From contig JAFQZR010000012.1 in assembly GCA_017405785.1 (NCBI GenBank), forward strand, positions 1 to 36,368: DNA of 36,368 bases, written 5' to 3'. This document shows positions 15,760-23,977 of this stretch, piece after piece (the first letter of the stretch is position 1; each line of letters opens with the position of its first letter). This DNA comes from Erysipelotrichaceae bacterium. Lineage in GTDB: Bacteria; Bacillota_I; Bacilli_A; Erysipelotrichales; Erysipelotrichaceae. The position numbers and the translations under genes were made by a program. The notes below the pieces were generated by a model that was not told the origin of the DNA, ran no database searches, and saw nothing but the letters and a program-made list of their open reading frames with translations.

Positions 15760-15813
15760 AAAGACTTCATTTTCGTGAAATTCCTGTGAAATTAATCGAA
15801 AAGAAGTCTTTTT
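15760..15813 (+). terminator. Terminator after aguB
   Basis: Long stem: AAAGACTTC (15760-15768) plus TTTTCG (15770-15775) pairing with CGAAAA (15797-15802) plus GAAGTCTTT (15803-15811), one bulged A, 21-base loop, then T. The loop repeats GTGAAATT. Confidence 0.75.
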
Positions 15814-15828
15814 ATATTGATGTGTACA

Positions 15829-15837
15829 TGCTATTAT
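15829..15837 (+). promoter_or_regulatory. Extended -10 promoter of the second ABC importer
   Basis: TGCTATTAT: a TGn extension ahead of TATTAT (15832-15837), with no good -35 at the right distance. In the short leader a small hairpin, GCGAT-TTCA-ATCGC, lies at 15850-15863, just before the SD (AGGAGG, 15870-15875). Confidence 0.5.
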
Positions 15838-15881
15838 ATAAACAGGAAAGCGATTTCAATCGCAACAATAGGAGGAAAATC

Positions 15882-17054
15882 ATGAAAAAATTATTAGCAG
15901 TTTTACTGTCTGTTCTGATGGTAGTCTGCATGTTTGGCTGCACGGGCGGTGGCGAAAACGAACCAGAGCCTGATACAGGTGAAAAGACAGCTGCACAGGT
16001 CCAGAAGGAAATCCTGGCAAGCATCGAACCGGATGTATCAGTTACCGGTAAGTTAGTTGTATATTCACCAAACTCAAACGGTGAGATCAACGCTATCAGA
16101 CCTGGTTTCACAACCAAGTATCCTAACGTAACACTGGAAATCATCTCCATTGGTACTGGCGACTGCATCTCCAGAATTCAGGCTGAAGCAGAAAACCCTC
16201 AGTGCGACGTCATGTGGGGCGGCATGAACTTTGAAAAGTGGTATAACTTCCAGGGATACTGGGAAAACTACATTTCACCAAATGCTGACAATTTACCAGA
16301 AGAATACCAGAACAAGACTGGTCAGGGTGCCGGTTACTTCACAAGCTATGGCTTAAGCGGCAACACTGCATTTGTCATCAACACCAGAATTCTGGAAAGA
16401 TTAGGCCTCAAGCCAGAAGACATCACAGGTTATCAGAGCTTAATTGATCATGCTGACAAGTTAAAAGGTCAGGTATTATCAGGCGACCCAGTCAAGTCAT
16501 CAAGTGCTTGGCAGGAACTGGTAGCTATGCTGTATGTTTACGGCGACGGCTTCAACAAGGGCTGGGAAAACCTTGACATGGACAAGGGCTGGGCATATGT
16601 TGAACAGTTCATCAAGGTTATCGACGGTTCAGTATTAAGCTCATCTTCAGCTGTTTACAAGAACGTTACAGCTGGTGAAGCTGCAATCGGTGTTACATAT
16701 GAGGACCCTGCATTACAGTTATTAAAGGATGAAGCAGAAGACATCATCATGATCTATCCAGAAGAAGGTAACAACTGGACACCATGTGCAGCTGCAATCG
16801 TTAAGAATGCTCCTCATATGGATCTGGCTAAGTTATTCATCGACTTCTTAGTATCAAAAGAAGGCCAGGGCTTATACCAGTGCACAACATTACGTCCTGC
16901 TGACAAGAACATGGTCAACATCGTTAAGGGCATCAAGACATTTGATCAGATCCAGAACGTATTCGATCAGGATCAGCTGTACATTGCAAGCAACACTGCT
17001 TCATGGAAGGCAAAATGGACTGAACTGCTGGATAAGTACAACGCTAGCAAGTAA
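15882..17054 (+). CDS. Extracellular solute-binding lipoprotein (FbpA/AfuA-like, substrate unknown)
   Basis: 390 residues. The lipobox MFGC places the lipidated cysteine at residue 20, followed by a Gly/Glu/Pro-rich linker. The mature part (KLVVYSPNSNGEINAIRPGFTTKYPNVTLEI, then GDCISRIQAE and CDVMWGG) follows the class of periplasmic-binding proteins that carry Fe(III), phosphonates, thiamine or sugar phosphates. The start at 15882 is fixed by AGGAGG six bases upstream and by the signal peptide; an in-frame ATG at 15786 would add 32 residues lying over the preceding terminator. It partners the ATPase and double permease downstream. A hairpin after its stop suggests that it is expressed more strongly than they are. 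The iron-ligand tyrosines cannot be confirmed, so no metal is assigned. Confidence 0.82.
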   Translation: MKKLLAVLLSVLMVVCMFGCTGGGENEPEPDTGEKTAAQVQKEILASIEPDVSVTGKLVVYSPNSNGEINAIRPGFTTKYPNVTLEIISIGTGDCISRIQAEAENPQCDVMWGGMNFEKWYNFQGYWENYISPNADNLPEEYQNKTGQGAGYFTSYGLSGNTAFVINTRILERLGLKPEDITGYQSLIDHADKLKGQVLSGDPVKSSSAWQELVAMLYVYGDGFNKGWENLDMDKGWAYVEQFIKVIDGSVLSSSSAVYKNVTAGEAAIGVTYEDPALQLLKDEAEDIIMIYPEEGNNWTPCAAAIVKNAPHMDLAKLFIDFLVSKEGQGLYQCTTLRPADKNMVNIVKGIKTFDQIQNVFDQDQLYIASNTASWKAKWTELLDKYNASK

Positions 17055-17080
17055 TACTTAAAATCGGCATAAAACCTATG

Positions 17081-17124
17081 AAGAGTGATTTGGGATTCTT
17101 TATACTCGAATCACTCTTTCTTTG
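17081..17124 (+). terminator. Intercistronic attenuating terminator after the binding-protein gene
   Basis: Arms AAGAGTGATT (17081-17090) and AATCACTCTT (17109-17118), extended by a T-G and a G-C pair, with a 14-base loop and then TTCTTT. No strong promoter follows before the ATPase gene, so partial read-through into it is likely, giving excess binding protein over transporter. Confidence 0.65.
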
Positions 17125-17151
17125 AAAAATCTATAATAGGAGGAGAACCCA

Positions 17152-18300
17152 ATGAGTGTTGGTATTAAAATCAATCATGCCGTTAAGGCCTATGGCGATA
17201 ACGTTGTTATTCCTGACCTTTCTCTGGAAGTAGAAGACGGGGAATTCTTTACACTGTTAGGACCTTCCGGCTGCGGCAAGACCACACTGTTAAGAATGAT
17301 TGCCGGATTCAACTCAATTGAAGGCGGAGATTTCTATTTCGGAGATAAGCGCATCAATAACCTTGACCCGGCAAAGAGAAACATCGGCATGGTGTTCCAG
17401 AACTACGCCATCTTCCCGCATCTGACTGTTGAAAAGAACGTTCAGTTCGGCTTGAAGAACCGCAAGGTCTCCAAGGAAGAAATGGAAAGAGACACCAAGC
17501 AGTTCATGGACTTAATGCACATTACCGAATACAAGGACAGAATGCCTGAAAGACTCTCCGGCGGCCAGCAGCAGCGTGTTGCCTTAGCCAGAGCTCTTGT
17601 TATCAAGCCGGATGTTCTGTTAATGGACGAGCCGTTAAGTAACCTGGATGCCAAGCTGAGAGTTGAAATGAGAACAGTCATCAAGCAGATCCAGCGTGAA
17701 GTAGGAATCACCAATGTCTATGTAACACATGACCAGGAAGAAGCCATGAGCGTATCAGACAGAATCGCTGTCATGAACCTCGGCGAGATCCAGCATATCG
17801 GCAAGCCGAAGGACATCTATCAGAGACCGGCTAACTTATTCGTTGCCAGCTTCATCGGCCGTACAAATCTTGTCAATGCCAAACTGGAAATCAGAGACGG
17901 TGAAGCACATGTTGTTTTCGCTGACGGCTATGATCTGGTAATGGACAACATCCTGCCTGAGGAAATGCATGACCAGGATGTCATCGTGGCAGCCAGACCT
18001 GAAGAAGTAGTAATCAATGCCGAAGAGGGCATCCATGCCAAGGTAGATGACTCTGTATTCCTGGGTCTGAATACTCACTACTATGTCCTGAGCGATCAGG
18101 TACACTGCATCCATACAGAAGACAAGGATGATGACCGTTTTGAACTTATTCAGGAATCAATGATCGATGAGATCATTCCTAACGGAACCGAAGTACGTCT
18201 GAGAATCAAGAAGGAAAAGGTCAACGTCTTTACCGCTGACGGTTCAAAGAACATTGTGAAAGGTGTCAAGAACGATAAATACCTTTATGGCAATGACTAA
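17152..18300 (+). CDS. ABC transporter ATPase (FbpC/PotA type)
   Basis: 382 residues. Walker [10 protein letters not shown] (37-45), LSGGQQQR signature, Walker B VLLMDEPLSNLD and switch [11 protein letters not shown] are intact. A C-terminal TOBE-like domain of about 150 residues follows (VIVAARPEEVVINAEEG, then LGLNTHYYVL). It energises the fused permease encoded next, three bases or so downstream. Unlike PotA in this window it has the usual length and no insertion. The sequence places it in the iron/phosphonate/polyamine importer group without fixing the substrate. SD AGGAGG nine bases before ATG. Confidence 0.88.
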   Translation: MSVGIKINHAVKAYGDNVVIPDLSLEVEDGEFFTLLGPSGCGKTTLLRMIAGFNSIEGGDFYFGDKRINNLDPAKRNIGMVFQNYAIFPHLTVEKNVQFGLKNRKVSKEEMERDTKQFMDLMHITEYKDRMPERLSGGQQQRVALARALVIKPDVLLMDEPLSNLDAKLRVEMRTVIKQIQREVGITNVYVTHDQEEAMSVSDRIAVMNLGEIQHIGKPKDIYQRPANLFVASFIGRTNLVNAKLEIRDGEAHVVFADGYDLVMDNILPEEMHDQDVIVAARPEEVVINAEEGIHAKVDDSVFLGLNTHYYVLSDQVHCIHTEDKDDDRFELIQESMIDEIIPNGTEVRLRIKKEKVNVFTADGSKNIVKGVKNDKYLYGND

Positions 18301-18311
18301 AGGTGACCGCT

Positions 18312-20009
18312 ATGAAGAAAGAAAATAAAAAACCGGTTCAGAAGCAGAAAAGAAACTATGACAGCTGGCTGATAGTAACTATCATCCTTCTTGCTTTCTA
18401 TGCTTTCTTCATGCTGTACCCGATGGTTGCTCTGGTTAAGCAGTCATTTACAGACAAGAATACCGGTGTTACGTCTCTGGTCAACTACATGGAGTTCTTC
18501 AACAACAAGTCCAATGTACTTGCCCTGCAGCACAGCTTCAAGGTATCAGTCTGGGTTACCGTATTTTCACTGCTTCTTGGTGTACCGCTGGCTTACTTCA
18601 CAACCTGTTACAAGATCAGGGGAAGCAAGCTGATAAGAGTTCTTATCATCCTTAGTTCCATGTCACCTCCGTTTGTCGGAGCTTTCTCCTGGGTCGTATT
18701 CGCCGGTAACAACGGCATATTCACCCGTTTCATGGAGAAGACATTCGGAATCATAATGCCTAGCATATACGGCTTTACCGGAATCGTACTGGTTATGACC
18801 CTGGGATTCTTATCCCTGGTATATCTGTATGTATCCGGTGCTCTTAAAAACATTGATAACTCTCTGATTGAAGCCAGTGCCAACCTTGGTACTTCCGGCA
18901 TCAGAAGATTCATCAAGGTCATCATTCCGCTGATCATGCCTACCATTCTGGCCAGTGCCCTGATGGTATTCATGAGAGCGTTCGCAGACTTTGGTACGCC
19001 TATCTTCATTGGCAAGGGATATCAGGTATTTACAGTATTGATCTATGACCAGTATTCAGGTGAAATGAGCCAGAACAAGGCTTATGCTGCTGCACTCAGC
19101 GTCATTGCGATCATCATCACCACGATCATATTCCTGCTGCAGAAGTGGGCTAACTCTAAATTCCAGTTCACCATGAATGCACTGCATCCTGTTGAACAGA
19201 AGAAGGCTAAGCCGTTACAGTCATTCTTCATGCACTTCTACTGCTATGCCATTACTTTCCTGGCATTCTTACCGCAGATCTATGTCATCTATTCATCATT
19301 CCAGAAGACATCAGAATCAGGTCTGGTATTCAAGAAAGGCTATTCACTGAACAGCTACAAGTATGTTCTGGAAGCTTATTCCGATACCATCTGGAATACA
19401 ATCAAGATCGCTGTAAGTGCCTTGTTACTGGTAGTACTGCTTGCGGTTGTCTGTGCATATCTGGTAGTCAGAAGAAGAAATCTCTTCAACCAGACTCTTG
19501 ACGTTCTAACCATGATGCCATACATCATTCCTGGTTCAGTTATCGGTGTTGCCCTGATCGTTACCTTCAACAGAAGCGTCTTAGGTTTACCGGTACTGAC
19601 AGGAGGACCGTTCATCATGATCATAGCGCTGATCATAAGACGTTCACCATACACGATCAGATCATCCGTTGCCATCCTGCAGCAGATTCCGCAGACTATC
19701 GAAGAAGCATCAATTTCCCTGGGTTCATCCAAGGCCAAGACCTTCTTTGCGGTAACGCTGCCTATGATGCTTAACGGTGTTATTTCCGGTGCAATTCTGT
19801 CCTGGGTTTCCATCATCACAGAGCTGTCAACGGCTATTTACCTGTTCACTTACCGTACAAGAACCATGACCATTTCCGTTTACGAACTGGTTACAAAAGG
19901 TTCATACGGATACGCATCTGCCATGGCTGCCATCCTTACAGTATTCACGGTAATTTCTCTGGTACTGTACATGGTAGTAACAAAGGGCGAAGGTTCAGGT
20001 ACTGCATAA
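18312..20009 (+). CDS. Fused double-domain ABC transporter permease (FbpB-like)
   Basis: 565 residues with about 12 membrane helices in two homologous halves. Each half has its own EAA coupling loop: EASANLGTSGIRRFIKVIIPLIMP and later EEASISLGSSKAKTFFAVTLPMML. Such fused permeases are typical of Fe(III), 2-aminoethylphosphonate and some sugar-phosphate importers, where one chain replaces two. The N-terminus is basic (KKENKKPVQKQKRN). Start chosen at ATG 18312 because AAAGGTG lies six bases upstream; a GTG at 18303 would add three residues. It follows the ATPase gene by 11 bases and precedes a small membrane protein by 18 bases. Confidence 0.87.
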   Translation: MKKENKKPVQKQKRNYDSWLIVTIILLAFYAFFMLYPMVALVKQSFTDKNTGVTSLVNYMEFFNNKSNVLALQHSFKVSVWVTVFSLLLGVPLAYFTTCYKIRGSKLIRVLIILSSMSPPFVGAFSWVVFAGNNGIFTRFMEKTFGIIMPSIYGFTGIVLVMTLGFLSLVYLYVSGALKNIDNSLIEASANLGTSGIRRFIKVIIPLIMPTILASALMVFMRAFADFGTPIFIGKGYQVFTVLIYDQYSGEMSQNKAYAAALSVIAIIITTIIFLLQKWANSKFQFTMNALHPVEQKKAKPLQSFFMHFYCYAITFLAFLPQIYVIYSSFQKTSESGLVFKKGYSLNSYKYVLEAYSDTIWNTIKIAVSALLLVVLLAVVCAYLVVRRRNLFNQTLDVLTMMPYIIPGSVIGVALIVTFNRSVLGLPVLTGGPFIMIIALIIRRSPYTIRSSVAILQQIPQTIEEASISLGSSKAKTFFAVTLPMMLNGVISGAILSWVSIITELSTAIYLFTYRTRTMTISVYELVTKGSYGYASAMAAILTVFTVISLVLYMVVTKGEGSGTA

Positions 20010-20027
20010 ATACGGATTCATTGATCT

Positions 20028-20282
20028 ATGAACAAGATTCACAAGTATGTAATACAGACACTGGCATTGGTTATCTTCGGAGCATATGTTCTTATCAACA
20101 GGGAAGATGTCAATCCTTACTTCTCTCTGGTAATGCTGTGCTGCCGGGAAACGGTAATAACGCTGCTTTATGTGTTTGTTAACAGGAAGAACCTCAGCAA
20201 GGAGGAATCCCAATGGGAATTCATCTGCATCTATGCTTACATAGTTGTGATCATCATAGTGTCGATGTTCTTCCTCATGTAA
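20028..20282 (+). CDS. Small three-helix membrane protein
   Basis: 84 residues with hydrophobic segments near 8-23, 31-51 and 63-83, so nearly all of it lies in the membrane. No recognisable family or motif. It starts 18 bases after the permease stop with no clear SD, so it depends on read-through translation or coupling, and it ends just before a terminator, which makes it the last gene of the importer operon. It may be an accessory subunit of the transporter; nothing in the sequence proves this. Confidence 0.5.
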   Translation: MNKIHKYVIQTLALVIFGAYVLINREDVNPYFSLVMLCCRETVITLLYVFVNRKNLSKEESQWEFICIYAYIVVIIIVSMFFLM

Positions 20283-20287
20283 GAACG

Positions 20288-20316
20288 ACCCGCAATAAGC
20301 GGGTCTTCTGCTTTTA
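20288..20316 (+). terminator. Terminator of the second ABC importer operon
   Basis: GACCCGC (20288-20294), AATAA loop, GCGGGTC (20300-20306), then TTCTGCTTTT. Compact GC-rich stem six bases after the last stop. Confidence 0.8.
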
Positions 20317-20332
20317 AAGAAATATTGAGAAT

Positions 20333-20361
20333 TGTCAAAAAAGGTATTAAAATGATATTAA
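20333..20361 (+). promoter_or_regulatory. Promoter of the DUF937 gene
   Basis: TTGTCA (20333-20338), 17 bases, TATTAA (20356-20361) with a TGA extension directly before the -10. The SD GAAGGAG follows at 20367-20373. Confidence 0.7.
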
Positions 20362-20380
20362 CGAGAGAAGGAGACAAGAA

Positions 20381-21148
20381 ATGAATCTATTACAGTTATT
20401 GTTAAGCACTCTGACAACACAGAGTTCAGTTAACACAGTTTCAAAGAAGACTGGTGTTAACTCCAAGTTAACTTCAAAATTACTGCTGGTTGCCATTCCT
20501 CTGTTAATCAAGTACATGACAAAGAACGCCAGCAAGAAGCCAGGAGCTCAGTCACTATTAAGTGCTCTTGGACAGCATACCAACACACAGACCATGACTC
20601 AGCAGCTGCAGAACGCTGACCAGAACGACGGCAGCCGGATCATCAACCACATCCTTGGCAAGGATAAGGACACAGTTGTCAATTCACTGGCAAGCGAAAC
20701 AGGTCTGAATAGCAACCAGGTCAACTCAACATTAAGCACAATCGCTCCGGCATTACTGTCTGGCTTATCAGCAGCTACAACCCAGGCTCAGAACCAGTCT
20801 TCAGGTGTAAACCTGTCCGATGGTCTTGACTTCGGTGACCTGATGGCATTATTCGGCGGTTCAAACAACAATGCAAGCAGCTCACTGTTAGGATCATTAT
20901 TAGGCGGGTCAACCCAGCAGCAGACTCAGCAGTCCAACGGCATGGGCAACATTTTAGGAGCATTATTAGGCTCAGGTACAACCCAGCAGCAGACTCAGCA
21001 GTCAAGCGGTTCTGATCTGACTGGCTTACTGACATCACTGTTAGGTGCAGGAACTACTCAGACTACTACTTCCAAGAAGAAAAAGACTCAGCAGTCACAG
21101 CTTGACGGTACTGATCTGTTACAGCTGTTAACAGCTCTTAGCAAGTAA
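20381..21148 (+). CDS. DUF937-family protein with repetitive Gln/Ser/Gly tail
   Basis: 255 residues. The N-terminal 130 residues are helical and match the DUF937 pattern (INHILGKDKDTVVNSLASETGLNSNQVNSTLSTIAPALLSGL), a family of unknown function often compared with YidB. The tail repeats a hydrophobic LLGxLLG helix followed by a TTQQQTQQS spacer: SSLLGSLLGGSTQQQTQQS, then GNILGALLGSGTTQQQTQQS, then a diverged third copy. A short SKKKK stretch and a final LDGTDLLQLLTAL helix close the protein. No signal peptide, so cytoplasmic. An exact 25-base direct repeat underlies the tail and could drive length variation in steps of 23 codons. Monocistronic, with its own promoter and terminator. Confidence 0.75.
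   Translation: MNLLQLLLSTLTTQSSVNTVSKKTGVNSKLTSKLLLVAIPLLIKYMTKNASKKPGAQSLLSALGQHTNTQTMTQQLQNADQNDGSRIINHILGKDKDTVVNSLASETGLNSNQVNSTLSTIAPALLSGLSAATTQAQNQSSGVNLSDGLDFGDLMALFGGSNNNASSSLLGSLLGGSTQQQTQQSNGMGNILGALLGSGTTQQQTQQSSGSDLTGLLTSLLGAGTTQTTTSKKKKTQQSQLDGTDLLQLLTALSK
20910..21003 (+). repeat. Exact 25-base direct repeat in the DUF937 tail
   Basis: Copies at 20910-20934 and 20979-21003, identical, 69 bases apart, so slippage or recombination would keep the reading frame. They encode the TTQQQTQQS-type spacer. Confidence 0.9.
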
Positions 21149-21160
21149 TCAACAAACGTA

Positions 21161-21194
21161 AAAAGTGCTGTACATATAATAGGTACAGCATTTT
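21161..21194 (+). terminator. Terminator of the DUF937 gene
   Basis: AAAA, a bulged G, TGCTGTAC (21166-21173), a nine-base loop, GTACAGCA (21183-21190), TTTT. Confidence 0.8.
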
Positions 21195-21209
21195 AATATT
21201 GTTTAAAAG

Positions 21210-21235
21210 CGTTGTTTATAAAAAATAATACAACG
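21210..21235 (+). promoter_or_regulatory. Palindrome upstream of the zinc-ribbon gene
   Basis: Arms CGTTGT (21210-21215) and ACAACG (21230-21235) around an A/T-only centre, six bases before the SD (GGGAGG) of the next gene. It could be an operator or part of the promoter; no clear -35/-10 pair is seen here. Confidence 0.3.
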
Positions 21236-21254
21236 TAATGGGAGGATATTTATA

Positions 21255-22874
21255 ATGAAGAGAATGACATGTGAACTATGCGGAAGCACAAACTTCGTTA
21301 AACAGGATGGTATGTTTGTCTGCCAGGATTGCGGTTGCAAATATACTGTTGAAGAAGCCAGAAAACTGATGGTTGAAGTTGATGGACCGGCTCCATCTGC
21401 AACACCGTCTGCAGCGCCAGCTGTGGCTCCGGCTCCAAACAATACTCAGCTTGAAAGCCTTTTGAATATGGCCCAGATTTCATTTGATTCGAAGAACTAT
21501 GAAAAAGCCGAAGAATTCTGTAACCAGGTCATTGCCATGGATAATAATAACTACACTGCCTGGAAATTAAAAGGTGAAGCAATTAACTATCAGATCAGTT
21601 CTAACAATCAGAGGATTCTGGAAGTATATAACTGCATAATGAATTCATACCGTGTTCTTGATGATGCCGGCAAGGAAGAGAAGAAACATGAGATCATTGC
21701 ATCCCTGAAAAAGTGTTTTGAAAGTGAAATTACTTTCTGGATCAGTGAATTTGAATCAAAAAGACCTACTAAAGCTGCATTAGGAAGAGTAGAAAGCGCA
21801 TACTCAGACAGTTATGCGAAACTCAAAGCAGCGTTCGAAGAACTTGGTCTGGAAGATGAAAAAGAAGAGTATCTGATCAAGTTTGACAATTACTTCATCG
21901 GACACTGCAGTGCAATATGCAACTCCGCCTGGAAGACAACTGTCGGATATAATTACTACCGTGATTATTTTGGCAAGGGAATAGATCCGTTTGGCCGCAC
22001 TGACAGACGTTATGTTATCACAAATACAGATATGTGGCGTCCTATGAAGAAAACCTGGGATACTTTCCTGGATGAAACCGACAACCTGATCTCACTTCTT
22101 CAGTTTGCCGAAAAGAGATTCAATGATGATACAAACCCTCAGGTAATGAGTGCCATCTACGCAAACATTGCATTCTTTGAGGAATGTGTGATTCCTTCAG
22201 GAAGCTGGAAAATCTCAACAGGATATGCTCACGCTTTCGATGAATACAAATCCGTTGGATGGGCTGAAGAGTATTTCCTGACTGAAGGCGCAAAAACGAT
22301 CAGAAGAGTCATCATGAACGATTACAGAAAAAAACATGATACTCTGCCGGCACAGATAGAAGCTAAGCAGAAAGCTAAGCGGGAACAGAAGAAGCAGGAG
22401 AGAATAGCTAAATACTGGGAAGAGCATTCAGAGGAAAAAGCTAAACTTGATTCGGAAAAAGATGAATTGGAAAAGCGTATGGAAGAGCTCAATACCCAGA
22501 TAGCTGAATTAGACAAGGCCAATGCTCCGAGAATTGCTGAACTGGAAAAGAAACGCTCGGAAAAAAATGATGCTGATACAGAAGTTGAGAACCAGGAACG
22601 TGTTATCCGTGAAGTAGAAAATTTACGTGATGGTCTCAGCATATTCAAGGGAAAAGAGAAAAAAGCACTTGTCGAGAGATTGGAAAAAACGGAAAGACCT
22701 CTGCTTAATGAACTGAAAGAAAAAGCAAAGACAGCCAGACAGGCACTGGACAATGAAGTCAGCCGCAAGATCCTGGAAATCAGAAACGAAGGAAAGGAAA
22801 TGCGCGATGAAGTTGCTTCATTGAAGAAGAAAGTCGCCGAAATTGTCAATGAGCTGACAAAAGACAGAGAATAA
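21255..22874 (+). CDS. Zinc-ribbon, TPR and coiled-coil protein
   Basis: 539 residues. Residues 6-26 are a zinc ribbon (Cys6, Cys9, Cys23, Cys26) of the TFIIB-like type. A Pro/Ala linker (about 45-66) leads to a TPR-like helical pair (ISFDSKNYEKAEEFCNQVIAMDNNNYTAWKLKGEA, about 75-110), then a long helical middle. From about 375 to the end the protein is a charged coiled coil rich in Glu and Lys (EKDELEKRMEELNTQIAELD). No membrane segment. Proteins with this ribbon-TPR layout are common in Bacillota but have no assigned role; a scaffold or stress role would be a guess. SD GGGAGG is 10 bases from the ATG. Alone in its unit. Confidence 0.7.
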   Translation: MKRMTCELCGSTNFVKQDGMFVCQDCGCKYTVEEARKLMVEVDGPAPSATPSAAPAVAPAPNNTQLESLLNMAQISFDSKNYEKAEEFCNQVIAMDNNNYTAWKLKGEAINYQISSNNQRILEVYNCIMNSYRVLDDAGKEEKKHEIIASLKKCFESEITFWISEFESKRPTKAALGRVESAYSDSYAKLKAAFEELGLEDEKEEYLIKFDNYFIGHCSAICNSAWKTTVGYNYYRDYFGKGIDPFGRTDRRYVITNTDMWRPMKKTWDTFLDETDNLISLLQFAEKRFNDDTNPQVMSAIYANIAFFEECVIPSGSWKISTGYAHAFDEYKSVGWAEEYFLTEGAKTIRRVIMNDYRKKHDTLPAQIEAKQKAKREQKKQERIAKYWEEHSEEKAKLDSEKDELEKRMEELNTQIAELDKANAPRIAELEKKRSEKNDADTEVENQERVIREVENLRDGLSIFKGKEKKALVERLEKTERPLLNELKEKAKTARQALDNEVSRKILEIRNEGKEMRDEVASLKKKVAEIVNELTKDRE

Positions 22875-22884
22875 TGTCAAAAAG

Positions 22885-22919
22885 AAAAAACCGAAAGTAA
22901 TCAATACCTTCGGTTTTTT
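22885..22919. terminator. Bidirectional terminator between zinc-ribbon and FliB-like genes
   Basis: AAAAAACCGAA (22885-22895) and TTCGGTTTTTT (22909-22919) with a 13-base loop. The symmetrical A and T tracts serve the converging genes on both strands. Confidence 0.85.
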
Positions 22920-22933
22920 GATGACTGGTAATG

Positions 22934-23965
22934 TTACAGTTTTATCATTACAGCGGCATTGTCTATAAGAACATTGACGTTGTAATAGAAAGATGTATGA
23001 TCAATCAGATGATAAAGGTTGCATACTGCATCAACAAGACTCTCACTGCTTTTATTAAAATGATGATTACCGGCACACAGCACTCTCATCAGTCCGTAAC
23101 TGACACATAATCCTCTGTAAGATAGGGTCTGGTCAAATCGGCTGTCAACGAAAGGGAAGCATTCATACATCATGGAGTTATTGATAACTCGTTCGAAGAA
23201 ATGCATCCATTCAGGAAAGTCTTTCTCAAACTCAGCCATATCTGAATCGTAGAGAGAAGGATCTTCGGTATATCTTTCAATTATCGGAGCGGCTATTTCT
23301 TCAAGTACATGATTTGAATTATACAGTCTTTTCAGAACAGTAAGAGCGTTCTGAAATGCATCTGCATCTGAGTAATAATCTTCTGTAAATTCCTTTTCAT
23401 TAATGATCATGCATATTTCATATAAGCTTTCAGCCAATGTAGTAGAGCGGTCCTTTAAAAGTCTTTGGAACAGGGAGATCTGTTTAAGGCTGTCTTCAGG
23501 TATGTTGATGAAAACTTCCGGGTGAGCATCTAGCCTACCGGCAACCATGTACATCTGATCACTGTCGAGCAGCCGTTCTATGACAGCTTCACATGATCCG
23601 GAACATGAGACATAATTCTGACCATTGATGCTTTTGAAACTGCGTGGATACAGTCGACAGATGCGAGGAAGGAAATCTTCACCTTTGTCTCTGTGAATGG
23701 TGCAGAGTTTCTGATCCTGTAATGGACATTCTCCAAGCCAGTTGAAACTGATATAACGGTAACGTTCTTCGGTTGGAAAATCAGGTTCTACAAATGCCAT
23801 GGTAACTCGTCTGTAAAGATCATCTGAACATTCCATGTTAATCAGCTTGTTGTATTCTTGATGAGAGACCGGAATCTTCCAGTTACTGCAGCAGTTATTA
23901 CGGCATTTGGAAGCCTTGCATTTAAAATTGGTGTAATACTGAGGATAATACCATAGATTTTTCAT
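22934..23965 (-). CDS. FliB-like cysteine-rich protein (flagellin lysine-N-methylase family)
   Basis: 343 residues. The N-terminal third carries the cysteine pattern of the FliB family: Cys16, Cys21, Cys25 and Cys26 (FKCKASKCRNNCCSNWKIPV), then Cys80 (GECPL), Cys88, Cys103 (PRICRLYPR), Cys121 and Cys125 (SCSGSC). These are likely to hold an Fe-S cluster or zinc. The rest is helical. In Salmonella FliB methylates flagellin lysines, but there are no flagellar genes here, and many members of the family occur in non-motile Bacillota with unknown targets. ATG at 23965 was chosen over tandem TTG codons at 23986. No SD is visible, and a TATAAT lies at 23977-23972 (minus strand), which would make the mRNA leaderless. 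Confidence 0.75.
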   Translation of the reverse strand: MKNLWYYPQYYTNFKCKASKCRNNCCSNWKIPVSHQEYNKLINMECSDDLYRRVTMAFVEPDFPTEERYRYISFNWLGECPLQDQKLCTIHRDKGEDFLPRICRLYPRSFKSINGQNYVSCSGSCEAVIERLLDSDQMYMVAGRLDAHPEVFINIPEDSLKQISLFQRLLKDRSTTLAESLYEICMIINEKEFTEDYYSDADAFQNALTVLKRLYNSNHVLEEIAAPIIERYTEDPSLYDSDMAEFEKDFPEWMHFFERVINNSMMYECFPFVDSRFDQTLSYRGLCVSYGLMRVLCAGNHHFNKSSESLVDAVCNLYHLIDHTSFYYNVNVLIDNAAVMIKL

Positions 23966-23971
23966 GGAAAT

Positions 23972-23977
23972 ATTATA
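23972..23977 (-). promoter_or_regulatory. Possible -10 element of a leaderless FliB-like transcript
   Basis: TATAAT read on the minus strand, ending six bases before the ATG at 23965. The -35 at the expected distance (TTTAAC, 24000-23995) is poor. Confidence 0.4.

Noticed and set aside
15786-15881. A 32-residue N-terminal extension of the solute-binding protein
   Set aside because: It would begin inside the terminator of aguB and hide the signal peptide; ATG 15882 has AGGAGG six bases upstream.
22322-22849. A 175-residue minus-strand frame inside the zinc-ribbon gene
   Set aside because: Its Ser/Phe-rich product is the expected reverse image of a Glu/Lys-rich coiled coil.
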